From Limimaricola pyoseonensis (GTDB lineage Bacteria > Pseudomonadota > Alphaproteobacteria > Rhodobacterales > Rhodobacteraceae), in contig NZ_FNAT01000004.1 in NCBI RefSeq assembly GCF_900102015.1, forward strand, positions 308,443 through 372,442: a stretch of 64,000 nucleotides of DNA, given 5' to 3'. Below are positions 37,909 through 45,723 of this stretch, piece by piece (position 1 is the stretch's first letter; each line of letters opens with the position of its first letter). The notes beneath the pieces were generated by a model that did not search any database, was not told the origin of the DNA, and saw only the letters and a program-made list of their open reading frames with translations. Position numbers and translations under genes: made by a program.

Positions 37909-37938
37909 AAAAGGGGCCGCGCGGTGGCGGCCCCTTTT
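37909..37938. terminator. Bidirectional terminator between sitA and gcrA
   Basis: A perfect 12-bp stem (37909-37920 with 37927-37938), with an A-run before and a T-run after, so it can act for gcrA on the minus strand. Confidence 0.85.
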
Positions 37939-37960
37939 GGGTCGTCTCAGTGATGCGGCC

Positions 37961-38521
37961 TCAGCGCCGGCGGTCGCGGCGCGAGCTCATCGGCTGGAAG
38001 GCGACGCCGACATGCGCCTCGCAATAGGGTTTGCCCTGCTGCACCGGCAGGCCGCAGAACCAGAAATCGTCGGTGGCGGGGTCGCCCACGGGCCATTTGC
38101 AGGTGCGCTCGGTCAGCTCCATCAGCGACAGCTTCTTGGCGCCCTTCTCCACCTCGGAGACCTTGGCCAGCGCCTCGGGGCTGATCTCGTTGGCCGAGGG
38201 CTGCGGCGGCAGCGGCTGGCCGGCGGGGATGATCGCGCGCCGGGCCTGGCTCATCGGGATCGGGGCCTTTTCCTGCTCGGGCTGGTCGGTGGCCTCGGGC
38301 TCGGGCTGGGCGGCGGCCTCGGTGGCCGGCGCCTCGGCCGGCTTGGCGGTGGGCTGCGGCGTCGGCGCGACGCCGGCGCGGTTCGACAGGCCCAGCCGGT
38401 GTACCTTGCCGATCACCGCGTTGCGGGTGACGCCGCCGAGTTCCTTGGCGATCTGGCTGGCCGACTGGCCTTCGTTCCACATTCTCTTGAGCGTCTCGAC
38501 GCGCTCGTCGGTCCAGGACAT
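37961..38521 (-). CDS. gcrA: GcrA cell-cycle regulator
   Basis: A 186-residue sigma-70 cofactor that binds DNA near CcrM methylation sites in alphaproteobacteria. The N-terminal helix-turn-helix (residues 1-45) begins M-S-W-T-D-E-R-V-E-T-L-K-R-M-W, with G-V-T-R-N-A-V-I-G-K-V-H-R-L-G-L as recognition region. A Pro/Ala/Gln linker (about 50-110) follows. The Cys-bearing C-terminal part, C-K-W-P-V-G-D-P and F-C-G-L-P then Y-C-E-A-H, contacts sigma. GGAGG lies seven bases before the ATG at 38521. Confidence 0.95.
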   Translation of the reverse strand: MSWTDERVETLKRMWNEGQSASQIAKELGGVTRNAVIGKVHRLGLSNRAGVAPTPQPTAKPAEAPATEAAAQPEPEATDQPEQEKAPIPMSQARRAIIPAGQPLPPQPSANEISPEALAKVSEVEKGAKKLSLMELTERTCKWPVGDPATDDFWFCGLPVQQGKPYCEAHVGVAFQPMSSRRDRRR

Positions 38522-38690
38522 CAATGGCCTCCGATCGGTTGGGCGGTCGGCCCGCCGTTTCAGTTGCGACGCACCGATCTACCCGGTGCCGGGCGGCAGT
38601 TCAACCCGGCTGGCGCGCGATACGGCCCAAGCTGCGGGCTTGCCACGCCGGCTCTCGCGGCTACAACCCGGGCCCAGGAGGCGCATATAT

Positions 38691-39494
38691 ATGAGCATCG
38701 ACACCGACCACGGCATCCGCCGCTTCGGACGCTTCAACAGATTGGGAACGACGACGCTGGCGATCCGCGAGATCCGGCGCTTCCTCAACGTCTGGGCGCA
38801 GACGGTGATGGCGCCGCTGATCAACGCCGCGCTGTTCCTCTTGATCTTCACCATCGCCATCGGCCCGCGCCGCGGCGACGTGATGGGGGTGGAGTTCCTG
38901 CATTTCCTCGCGCCGGGCCTCCTGATGATGACGGTGATCCAGCAGGCCTTCGCCAACACCTCGTCCTCGCTCGCCTCGGCGAAGGTTCAGGGCAACATCG
39001 TCGACACGCTGATGGCGCCCTTGTCCTCGGCCGAGGTGCTGGCGGGCTATGTCGCGGGCTCGGTGGCGCGCGGCCTGATCGTCGCGGTGGTGATCGCCAT
39101 CGGCGTCTGGATCTTCCTTGGCGTCGGTCTCGCGCATCCGCTCTGGGCCGTGACCTTCTGGCTCCTGGGCTCGGTCTTCATGGGGGCGCTGGGCCTCATC
39201 GCCGGGATCTACGCGCAGAAGTTCGACCAGCTCGCCGCGATCACCAACTTTCTCGTCACGCCGCTGGCCTTCCTGTCGGGCACCTTCTACTCGATCGAGG
39301 CGCTGCCCGAGTTCATGCAGGTGCTGAGCCGGGTGAACCCGTTCTTCTACCTGATCGACGGCGCGCGCTACGGCATGATCGGCGTCTCGGACGGCTCGCC
39401 CTTCCTTGGCCTCGCGGTGATGCTGGTCTCCTGCGCGGCGATCCTCGGCTTCGCCTGGGCCTGGCTCGAGCGCGGCTACCGGCTCAAGCCGTGA
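38691..39494 (+). CDS. ABC-2 type transporter permease
   Basis: A 267-residue membrane protein with six predicted helices. F-L-A-P-G-L-L-M-M-T-V-I-Q-Q and P-L-A-F-L-S-G-T-F-Y-S-I-E-A-L-P-E are landmarks of the ABC-2/NodJ-like permeases that export polysaccharides, lipids or drugs. The cognate ATPase is not adjacent: upstream is divergent gcrA, downstream a GNAT gene. AGGAGG precedes the ATG at 38691, and in-frame codons upstream belong to the opposite gcrA region. The DrrAB-type exporter nearby is on the other strand and has its own permease, so this one may use an unlinked ATPase. Confidence 0.85.
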   Translation: MSIDTDHGIRRFGRFNRLGTTTLAIREIRRFLNVWAQTVMAPLINAALFLLIFTIAIGPRRGDVMGVEFLHFLAPGLLMMTVIQQAFANTSSSLASAKVQGNIVDTLMAPLSSAEVLAGYVAGSVARGLIVAVVIAIGVWIFLGVGLAHPLWAVTFWLLGSVFMGALGLIAGIYAQKFDQLAAITNFLVTPLAFLSGTFYSIEALPEFMQVLSRVNPFFYLIDGARYGMIGVSDGSPFLGLAVMLVSCAAILGFAWAWLERGYRLKP

Positions 39495-39952
39495 GCCTGC
39501 TGCGCGCCGCCGTTCCCGCCGACTTCGAGCGGCTGGCGGTCGGGCTGCCGCCGCAGGGGCTGTTCCTGCCCGAGCCGGGGCTGGTGACGGTGCCGGTGGC
39601 GATGCTGCTGGCGCGGCGCTGCGAGGATCTGCGCGCCCGGCAGGGCTGGGGCGCCTGCCTGATCGTCGAGCAGAAGCTGCTGGTGGGCTTCGTCGTGCCG
39701 AAGCCCGCCGACGCCGAGGACCGGGCCGAGTTCGGCTACGCGATCTCGCCCGAGCAGCGCGGGCGCGGGCTGGCGGGGCGGGCGGTGGCGGCGTTCTGCG
39801 ATCTGGCCGCCGAGCGCGGGCTCTCGGCGCTGATCGCCGAGACCGACCCCGGCAACGCCGCCTCGATCCGGGTGCTCGAGCGCAACCAGTTCCGGCCGGT
39901 GCCGCAGGCCCGCCCCGACCGGCTGCGCTGGGAGCGTCAGTTCCTGCGGTAG
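39491..39952 (+). CDS. GNAT family N-acetyltransferase
   Basis: A 153-residue acetyl-CoA-dependent acyltransferase. The acetyl-CoA pyrophosphate loop is S-P-E-Q-R-G-R-G-L-A-G-R-A-V. It is followed by the A-E-T-D-P-G-N-A-A-S-I-R-V-L-E-R-N-Q-F pattern typical of ribosomal-protein-alanine-type GNATs. The substrate is unknown. The start is a GTG overlapping the permease stop (GTGA), so translation is coupled. Its 3' end overlaps the convergent permease gene by 16 bases. Confidence 0.85.
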   Translation: MSLLRAAVPADFERLAVGLPPQGLFLPEPGLVTVPVAMLLARRCEDLRARQGWGACLIVEQKLLVGFVVPKPADAEDRAEFGYAISPEQRGRGLAGRAVAAFCDLAAERGLSALIAETDPGNAASIRVLERNQFRPVPQARPDRLRWERQFLR

Positions 39953-40728
39953 AGCCAGAGCACCAGCGGCGCCAGCGCCAGCGTCAGCAGGGCGGGCGAC
40001 AGGAGCGCGAGGCCGATCTCGCCCAGCGTCGCGGTGCCCGCCATCAGCGAGCGCATCGCCGTGGTCATGGTCGAGATCGGGTTCACCTCGACGAAGGCGC
40101 GGAGCCAGTCGGGCATGGTGACCGGGTCGACCATGATGTTCGAGGCGAAGGTGACCGGGAACAGCACCGCGAAGCCCAGCGTCATCACCGTCATCGGCGT
40201 GCGCACCACCAGCCCCAGCACGATGAAGATCCAGCCCCAGCCGAAGCCCACCGCCAGCAGCAAGAGCCACGAGGCGAAAATGCCCGCCGCCCCGGCCTCC
40301 GGCCGGTAGCCGAGGCCCAGCCCGATGCCGAGGATGATCGCGCCCGCGATGGTGTGGCGCAGCATGTCGCCCACCATCAGCCCCGCGAAGGGCGCGAGCG
40401 GCCAGATCGGCAACGACCGGAAGCGGTCGAACAGCCCCTTGGAGAGATCGGTCGAAAGCCCCATGCCGGAATAGACGGTGTTGAACACCGTGGTCTGCAC
40501 TAGGATGCCGGGGATGAACCACTGCAGGTAGGCCAGCGACGAGCCCGCCAGCGCGCCGCCGAAGATGAAGGTGAAGAGCAGCGTGAACATGATCGGCGTC
40601 ATCACGAGGTCGAACATCTGTTCGGGCACGTGGCGGAACTTCAGCACCGCGCGCCAGGCGAAGGTGACGGCGTTCGACAGCGCCGAGGGCGCGGCGGGGC
40701 GGGGGCCGCGGGGCAGGGGGATGCTCAT
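39937..40728 (-). CDS. DrrB-type ABC-2 exporter permease
   Basis: A 263-residue permease with six hydrophobic segments, resembling the DrrB family of daunorubicin-type exporters. Features are F-D-L-V-M-T-P-I-M-F-T-L-L-F-T-F-I-F, the S-T-D-L-S-K-G-L-F-D-R-F-R-S-L-P-I loop, and F-A-S-N-I-M-V-D-P-V-T-M-P-D-W-L near the end. Coupled by ATGA to the ATPase gene upstream. The exported compound is unknown; many such pairs in environmental bacteria are generic drug or lipid exporters. Confidence 0.87.
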   Translation of the reverse strand: MSIPLPRGPRPAAPSALSNAVTFAWRAVLKFRHVPEQMFDLVMTPIMFTLLFTFIFGGALAGSSLAYLQWFIPGILVQTTVFNTVYSGMGLSTDLSKGLFDRFRSLPIWPLAPFAGLMVGDMLRHTIAGAIILGIGLGLGYRPEAGAAGIFASWLLLLAVGFGWGWIFIVLGLVVRTPMTVMTLGFAVLFPVTFASNIMVDPVTMPDWLRAFVEVNPISTMTTAMRSLMAGTATLGEIGLALLSPALLTLALAPLVLWLYRRN

Positions 40729-41657
40729 GCCGCCTCCCGGCCCGTCAGGGCGAAGAACACCTCGTCGAGGCTCGGCGCGCCGAGCGAGAACTCCGACAGC
40801 CGGATGCCCGCCTCCGACAGCCGCGCCAGATGCGCCGCCGCCTCCGCGTCGTCGGCCACCGGCACCGAGAGCCGCGCGCCCTCCGGATCGGGCTGGGCCT
40901 GCTCGCCCATCAGCGCCAGCGCGTGATCGCGCTGCGCGGCCTCGGCCGGGGTGACGTGCAGCATGCCGGAGCCGGTCTGCGCCTTGAGTTCGCGGCTGGT
41001 GCCCTCGGCGATCTTGCGGCCGTGGTCGATCACCGCGATGCGGCCCGCCAGCTGGTCGGCCTCCTCGAGATACTGGGTGGTGAGCAGGATCGTCACGCCC
41101 TCGGCCGCGAGGCCGCGGATCAGCCGCCAGACGCCGGCCCGCGCGGTCGGGTCGAGCCCGGTGGTCGGCTCGTCGAGAAACAGCACGCCCGGCGTCACCA
41201 CCAGCGAGGCGGCGATGTCGAGCCTGCGCCGCATCCCGCCCGAGTAGTCCTTCACCTGCCGCTTCGCCGCGTCCGAGAGGTCGAAGGCCTCGAGCAGCTC
41301 GGCCGCCCGTACACGCGCCGCGCGCCACGAAAAGCCCCAGAGCCGGGCCAGCATGACGAGGTTCTCGCGCCCCGTCAGATCCTCGTCGAGCGAGGCGAAC
41401 TGCCCGGTCATGGCGATCGCGCCGCGCACCCTGTCGGGGTGACGCGAAAGGTCGTGGCCCAGCACCGTCGCCTCGCCGTCATCGGGGCGCAGAAGCGTCG
41501 CGAGCATCCGCAACAGCGTGGTCTTGCCCGCGCCGTTCGGGCCGAGGATGGCGAAGATCATGCCGCGCGGCACGTCGAGATCGACGCCGTCCACCGCCCT
41601 CAGCCCGCCGAAGCTGCGCGCGAGCCCGCGCGCGCGGATCGCCAGATCGTCCTGCAT
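40725..41657 (-). CDS. DrrA-type ABC exporter ATPase
   Basis: A 310-residue ATPase of the daunorubicin-resistance type. Walker A G-P-N-G-A-G-K-T-T, signature Y-S-G-G-M-R-R-R, Walker B V-L-F-L-D-E-P-T-T-G-L-D and switch His replaced by Gln (T-T-Q-Y-L-E-E-A-D) are all typical of DrrA. Its C-terminus ends A-P-S-L-D-E-V-F-F-A-L-T-G, the CREEM-like region that binds DrrB. It starts a two-gene operon and is divergent from the arginine leader and argD. Confidence 0.9.
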   Translation of the reverse strand: MQDDLAIRARGLARSFGGLRAVDGVDLDVPRGMIFAILGPNGAGKTTLLRMLATLLRPDDGEATVLGHDLSRHPDRVRGAIAMTGQFASLDEDLTGRENLVMLARLWGFSWRAARVRAAELLEAFDLSDAAKRQVKDYSGGMRRRLDIAASLVVTPGVLFLDEPTTGLDPTARAGVWRLIRGLAAEGVTILLTTQYLEEADQLAGRIAVIDHGRKIAEGTSRELKAQTGSGMLHVTPAEAAQRDHALALMGEQAQPDPEGARLSVPVADDAEAAAHLARLSEAGIRLSEFSLGAPSLDEVFFALTGREAA

Positions 41658-41746
41658 CCCGTCCCCCGTATGCGGTTCGCGCGCAGCCTAGCACGCGGCG
41701 CGGCGGCGGGGTCGGATTTCCTCTTTCCGCCGCCGCGTTCCTCGCC

Positions 41747-41752
41747 TAACGT
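41747..41752 (+). promoter_or_regulatory. -10 element of the predicted leaderless arg leader transcript
   Basis: TAACGT, seven bases before the ATG at 41760. Positions 41745-41760 match 14/16 bases with the proC -10/start region (4525-4540). The -35 is weak (TTTCCG at 41724-41729, 17-base spacer). Confidence 0.4.
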
Positions 41753-41759
41753 CGCGCGC

Positions 41760-41804
41760 ATGACGCAGGGCTTCGCCAAGACCGGTCTCCGACGCCGACG
41801 CTGA
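41760..41804 (+). CDS. Putative arginine leader peptide [14 protein letters not shown]
   Basis: A 14-codon ORF whose last four sense codons are Arg (CGA CGC CGA CGC), directly followed by TGA, 107 bases before argD. CGA is a minor Arg codon in such GC-rich genomes, which would sharpen sensing of charged tRNA-Arg. It fits the design of ribosome-mediated attenuation leaders. The predicted transcript start is at its A, as known for the trpL leader of rhizobia. The stop codon runs into a 14-base perfect palindrome. I could not draw a convincing mutually exclusive terminator, so the mechanism is open. Confidence 0.5.
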   Translation: MTQGFAKTGLRRRR

Positions 41805-41816
41805 AACGATCGTTTC
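41803..41816 (+). promoter_or_regulatory. Palindrome GAAACGATCGTTTC at the leader stop
   Basis: A 14-base perfect palindrome beginning inside the leader TGA, about 95 bases before argD. As RNA it can form a 5-bp hairpin with a GATC loop that a ribosome stalled at the Arg codons would cover. It could instead be a protein operator; palindromes this short also arise by chance. Confidence 0.4.
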
Positions 41817-41910
41817 GCGCGGGGCTTGCCACGCGTCATTTCCTTCCGCGACAATTGACTCGCCCCTGCCGCAGCGGCATCAACGGGGCCTCCGCCACAG
41901 GACCATTGCC

Positions 41911-43095
41911 ATGATCCCCTCGATCCTGCCGACCTACAACCGCGCGCCCCTGGCCTTCGTGAAGGGCGAGGGCAGCTGGCTGGAGGCGGAGGACGGGCGG
42001 CGATACCTCGATCTCGGGGCGGGCATCGCGGTCAACGCGCTGGGCCATGCCAACCCCGATCTCGTCGCGGCGCTGACCGAGCAGGCGCAGGCGGTCTGGC
42101 ACGTCTCCAACCTCTACCGCATCCCGGCACAGCAGCGGCTGGCCGACGCGCTGGTCGAGAAGACCTTCGCCGACACCTGCTTCTTCACCAATTCCGGCAC
42201 CGAGGCGATGGAACTCGCGGTGAAGATGGCGCGCCGGTACTGGCACGAGAAGGACCAGCCCGAGCGCACGCGCATCCTGACCTTCGCGGGCGCCTTCCAC
42301 GGCCGCTCCTCGGCCGCGATCGCGGCGGTCGGCACCGAGAAGATGACCAAGGGTTTCGGCCCGCTGCTGCCGGGCTTCCAGCAGCTCGCCTGGGGCGACC
42401 ACGAGGCCCTGCGCGAGGCCGCGGCGCAACCGGACGTCGCCGCCATCCTGATCGAGCCGGTGCAGGGCGAGGGCGGCATCCGCCCGGTGCCCGACCACTG
42501 CCTGAAGGGACTGCGCGACCTCTGCGACGAGACCGGCGCGCTGCTGATCTTCGACGAGGTGCAGTGCGGCATGGGCCGGACCGGCAAGCTCTTCGCGCAT
42601 GAATGGGCCGGCGTGCGCCCCGACATCATGATGGTCGCCAAGGGCATCGGCGGCGGCTTCCCGCTGGGCGCGGTGCTGGCGACCGAGGCCGCCGGCGCGG
42701 CGATGACCGCCGGCACGCATGGCTCGACCTATGGCGGCAACCCGCTGGCCTGCGCGGTCGGCGCCAAGGTGATGGAGATCGTCGGCGACGACGCCTTCCT
42801 CGAGACGGTGCGCGCCCGGGCCGGGCGGCTGCGCCAAGGGCTCGAAAGCCTCGTCGCGCGGCATCCCGAGCTGTTCGAGGAGGTGCGCGGCGCCGGGCTG
42901 ATGCTGGGTCTCAAGTGCAAGGACGCGCCCGCGGGCTTCGTGCAGGCGGGTTATGCCGAGGGCGTGCTGACGGTGCCGGCCGCCGACAACGTGGTGCGGC
43001 TGCTGCCGCCGCTCAACATCGGCGAGGCCGAGATCGACGCGGCGCTGGCGCGGCTCGACGCCGCCGCGGGCCGGGTGCGGGCCGATGCCGCCTGA
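41911..43095 (+). CDS. argD: Acetylornithine/succinyldiaminopimelate aminotransferase
   Basis: PLP-dependent class III aminotransferase making N-acetylornithine from N-acetylglutamate semialdehyde. It has 394 residues. [35 protein letters not shown] and the PLP lysine in [11 protein letters not shown] are all in place. The end overlaps the GNAT start by 11 bases, and argF follows, so this is an arginine operon. No strong Shine-Dalgarno is evident, which would fit control by upstream leader structure. Confidence 0.95.
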   Translation: MIPSILPTYNRAPLAFVKGEGSWLEAEDGRRYLDLGAGIAVNALGHANPDLVAALTEQAQAVWHVSNLYRIPAQQRLADALVEKTFADTCFFTNSGTEAMELAVKMARRYWHEKDQPERTRILTFAGAFHGRSSAAIAAVGTEKMTKGFGPLLPGFQQLAWGDHEALREAAAQPDVAAILIEPVQGEGGIRPVPDHCLKGLRDLCDETGALLIFDEVQCGMGRTGKLFAHEWAGVRPDIMMVAKGIGGGFPLGAVLATEAAGAAMTAGTHGSTYGGNPLACAVGAKVMEIVGDDAFLETVRARAGRLRQGLESLVARHPELFEEVRGAGLMLGLKCKDAPAGFVQAGYAEGVLTVPAADNVVRLLPPLNIGEAEIDAALARLDAAAGRVRADAA

Positions 43096-43582
43096 GTACC
43101 GCTTCCGGCCGCTGGTCCTCGCGGACCGGGCGCTGTTCGAGCACTGGCTCGCGCAGCCGCACATCGCCGGCTGGTGGGGCGACGCCGAAACCGAGTGGGC
43201 GCTGATCGAGGAGGACTGGCGCGAGGGGCGGCCGATCGACATGCGGATCGTCGAGATCGGCGGTCACCCCTTCGCCTATACCCAGGACTACGAGGCGCAT
43301 GCCTACGACATGCCGCATTACGCCGACCTGCCGCGCGGGGCGCGCGGCATGGACAGCTTCCTCGGCGATCCGGCCTATCTCGGGCAGGGCCATGGCGCGG
43401 GCTTCATCCGCGCCCGGGCGCGTGAGCTGCTCGAGGCCGGGGCGCCGCTGGTGGCGGTCGACCCGGCCACCGACAACCAGCGCGCCATCGCCGCCTATCG
43501 CCGCGCCGGCTTCCGAAGCGTCGGCACCCGCACCTCCGAGGACGGCACGCCGGTCCGCCTGATGACGCTGGAGCGCGACTGA
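43085..43582 (+). CDS. GNAT acetyltransferase, aminoglycoside 6'-acetyltransferase-like
   Basis: A 165-residue acetyltransferase of the GNAT_8/AAC(6')-like subgroup. It begins [10 protein letters not shown], then [29 protein letters not shown] and [19 protein letters not shown]. This family also includes siderophore hydroxylysine acetyltransferases. Position inside argD-argF, overlapping argD by 11 bases, suggests a substrate among ornithine/lysine-like amines, but that is inference. Antibiotic resistance cannot be claimed from sequence. Confidence 0.82.
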   Translation: MPPEYRFRPLVLADRALFEHWLAQPHIAGWWGDAETEWALIEEDWREGRPIDMRIVEIGGHPFAYTQDYEAHAYDMPHYADLPRGARGMDSFLGDPAYLGQGHGAGFIRARARELLEAGAPLVAVDPATDNQRAIAAYRRAGFRSVGTRTSEDGTPVRLMTLERD

Positions 43583-43658
43583 GGCGCGGCGTCCTTCCCC
43601 CGATCACGATCGCAGCCGGGGCGCGGCCCCCGCACCCGACCAGACAGAAAGACCCGAC

Positions 43659-44585
43659 ATGAACCACTTCCTCGACATCCTGCCCACCGCCACCGACGAT
43701 CTCAGGTCGATGATCGACCATGCCCGCGCCATGAAGGACGCCCGCAACGGCCGCCCGAAGGGCAAGGCCGACGACGAGATGCCGCTCGATGGCCGGATGG
43801 TGGCGCTGATCTTCGAGAAGCCCTCGACCCGCACGCGGGTGAGCTTCGATGTCGGCGTGCGGCAGATGGGCGGCGAGACCATGGTGCTGTCGGGCGCCGA
43901 CATGCAGCTCGGCCATGGCGAGACCATCGCCGACACCGCCCGCGTGCTGTCGCGCTATGTCGACCTGATCATGATCCGCACCTTCGAGGAGCAGACGCTG
44001 ATCGAGATGGCCGAGAACGCCACCGTGCCGGTGATCAACGGCCTGACCAACCGCACCCATCCCTGCCAGATCATGGCCGACATCATGACCTTCGAGGAGC
44101 ATCGCGGCCCGATCCGGGGCCGCAAGGTGGTCTGGTCGGGCGACGGCAACAACGTCTTCGCGAGCTTCGCCCATGCCAGCGCCCGGTTCGGCTTCGACCT
44201 TGTGTTCACCGGGCCCAAGCCGCTCGACCCCGACCCCGAGATCCTCGATGCGGTGCGCGACGCCGGCGGCCGGGTCGAGATCGTGCGCGACCCGATGCAG
44301 GCGGTCGAGGGGGCCGACCTCGTCGTCACCGACACCTGGGTGTCGATGCACGACCCGCAATCCGCGAAGGAGCGGCGCCACAACCAGCTGCGCGGCTACC
44401 AGGTCAATTCCGAGCTGATGGGCCGGGCCAAGCCCGACGCGCTCTTCATGCACTGCCTGCCCGCGCATCGCGACGACGAGGCGACGAGCGAGGTGATGGA
44501 CGGGCCGCATTCGGTGATCTTCGACGAGGCCGAGAACCGGCTGCACGCGCAGAAGGCGGTGATGCGCTGGTGCCTCGGCGTATGA
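43659..44585 (+). CDS. argF: Ornithine carbamoyltransferase
   Basis: Joins ornithine and carbamoyl phosphate to citrulline. It has 308 residues. Carbamoyl-phosphate-binding [17 protein letters not shown], ornithine-site D-T-W-V-S-M and H-C-L-P-A-H-R are all visible. It lies 76 bases after the first GNAT gene. It shares an ATGA overlap with a second GNAT. Together with carB this covers the middle of arginine synthesis; argB, argC, argG and argH are not in the window. Confidence 0.96.
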   Translation: MNHFLDILPTATDDLRSMIDHARAMKDARNGRPKGKADDEMPLDGRMVALIFEKPSTRTRVSFDVGVRQMGGETMVLSGADMQLGHGETIADTARVLSRYVDLIMIRTFEEQTLIEMAENATVPVINGLTNRTHPCQIMADIMTFEEHRGPIRGRKVVWSGDGNNVFASFAHASARFGFDLVFTGPKPLDPDPEILDAVRDAGGRVEIVRDPMQAVEGADLVVTDTWVSMHDPQSAKERRHNQLRGYQVNSELMGRAKPDALFMHCLPAHRDDEATSEVMDGPHSVIFDEAENRLHAQKAVMRWCLGV

Positions 44586-45091
44586 TGCCGGCCTTCCGCC
44601 TCGTGCCGCTGGCGGTCGCGGATGCCGCGCCGCTCGCGGCCTTCGAGGCGGCGAACCGCGACTGGTTCGAGCAAAGCGTGCCGCCGCGCCCCGAGGCGCA
44701 TTTCGATGCGGACGCGCTGGACGAGATCCTGCGCGACCTGCTCGAAGGCCCGGAGGCCGGGAGCCAACGGCTGTTCCTGATCCGCGGCGCGGCGGACGAG
44801 ATTCTCGGCCGCATCAACCTGACCGGCATCGAGGGCGGCACGGCGCAGGTCGGCTACCGGGTCGGGGCGGCGCAGGCGGGGCGGGGTCTTGCCCGCGCGG
44901 CGCTGGGCGCGATGGTGCAGGCCGCGCCCGGCCTCGGGCTGTCGCGGCTCGAGGCCCGCGTGGCCAAGGGCAACCCGGCCTCCGAGCGGGTGCTGCGGGC
45001 CAACGGCTTTGCGCCGACGGGGCGGAATCTGCCGGAGGTGGAGCTGCACGGCGCCCCGCTGACGGTCACGCACTACGCGCGGGCGGTGTGA
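44582..45091 (+). CDS. GNAT family N-acetyltransferase (RimJ/RimL-like)
   Basis: A 169-residue protein. It starts [10 protein letters not shown]. The acetyl-CoA site [15 protein letters not shown] is followed by [22 protein letters not shown], the RimJ/RimL-type pattern. Two ATG codons in a row (44582 and 44585) overlap the argF stop, so translation is coupled. The function is unknown; RimJ/RimL homologues acetylate N-termini of ribosomal proteins, but many relatives act on small amines. It ends the arginine operon. Confidence 0.82.
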   Translation: MMPAFRLVPLAVADAAPLAAFEAANRDWFEQSVPPRPEAHFDADALDEILRDLLEGPEAGSQRLFLIRGAADEILGRINLTGIEGGTAQVGYRVGAAQAGRGLARAALGAMVQAAPGLGLSRLEARVAKGNPASERVLRANGFAPTGRNLPEVELHGAPLTVTHYARAV

Positions 45092-45156
45092 CGGGAGGCG
45101 GCGGGCGAGCGACGCGACCGGCGGAAACGCCGTTCTTACACTCCGCCGCAATCGCC

Positions 45157-45606
45157 TCAGAGGTCGCGCAGGATCTCGCGCAGCCCGTCCTCGGTGACCA
45201 GCCGCGCCGCCGCCTTGGCGCTGACCCAGCGCCGGTCGCGGCGCTTGCGCTCGGGATAGTCGTCGAGCACCAGCTTGGCCTTCACCTCGAACACGCGGGT
45301 GACGCAGATCTCCTCGTCGCCGTGATCGGAGAGCTTGACCGAGACGAAGGTGCCGATCGGCTTGCGCTTGACCTTACCCTCGCGCACGCCGGCCTCTTCC
45401 CAGGCCTCGATCAGCGCGGCCTCGCGGTCGGTCTTGCCCTCCATCGGCCAGCCCTTGGGCAGGATCCATCGCCCGGTCGAGGAGGTGACCAGCAGCACCT
45501 CGCGCTTGCCCTTCTCGTTCTTGCGGTGGCATAGCGCCGCAAGCTGACGATGGACATGCGAAATGTAGCGGCCGGGCCGGTCGTCCAGCATGTCCTTGGG
45601 GCTCAT
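45157..45606 (-). CDS. Nudix hydrolase (DIPP-like)
   Basis: A Nudix-fold hydrolase of about 149 residues. The box reads G-W-P-M-E-G-K-T-D-R-E-A-A-L-I-E-A-W-E-E-A-G-V. It keeps the metal-binding E-A-W-E-E-A-G-V end but has Lys for the usual Glu at position 7 and Ile for the Arg at position 15. The preceding W-I-L-P-K-G resembles diadenosine/diphosphoinositol polyphosphate hydrolases. Start candidates are 45663, 45627 and 45606. A TTGACT/TATGTT promoter would initiate downstream of 45663, so I prefer 45606 (M-S-P-K-D-M-L-D-D). Substrate unknown. Confidence 0.8.
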   Translation of the reverse strand: MSPKDMLDDRPGRYISHVHRQLAALCHRKNEKGKREVLLVTSSTGRWILPKGWPMEGKTDREAALIEAWEEAGVREGKVKRKPIGTFVSVKLSDHGDEEICVTRVFEVKAKLVLDDYPERKRRDRRWVSAKAAARLVTEDGLREILRDL

Positions 45607-45651
45607 CTCGTCTGCCTCGTCAACCATGGTGTTCTTGTTTTTGTGACACGC

Positions 45652-45679
45652 AACATAACGCATGACACAGGTAAGTCAA
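45652..45679 (-). promoter_or_regulatory. Predicted promoter of the Nudix gene
   Basis: Minus strand: -35 TTGACT (45679-45674), 16-base spacer, -10 TATGTT (45657-45652), in a locally AT-rich stretch (about 45610-45720). Confidence 0.5.
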
Positions 45680-45723
45680 ACTGACCAATCCACGCAATGC
45701 AACACAAGTTGCCCTAGCGTGAC

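Noticed and set aside
41803-41816. LacI-family operator reading of GAAACGATCGTTTC
   Set aside because: A 14-base palindrome is expected a few times by chance in 64 kb, no LacI-type gene is nearby, and the overlap with the leader stop codon makes an RNA role at least as likely.
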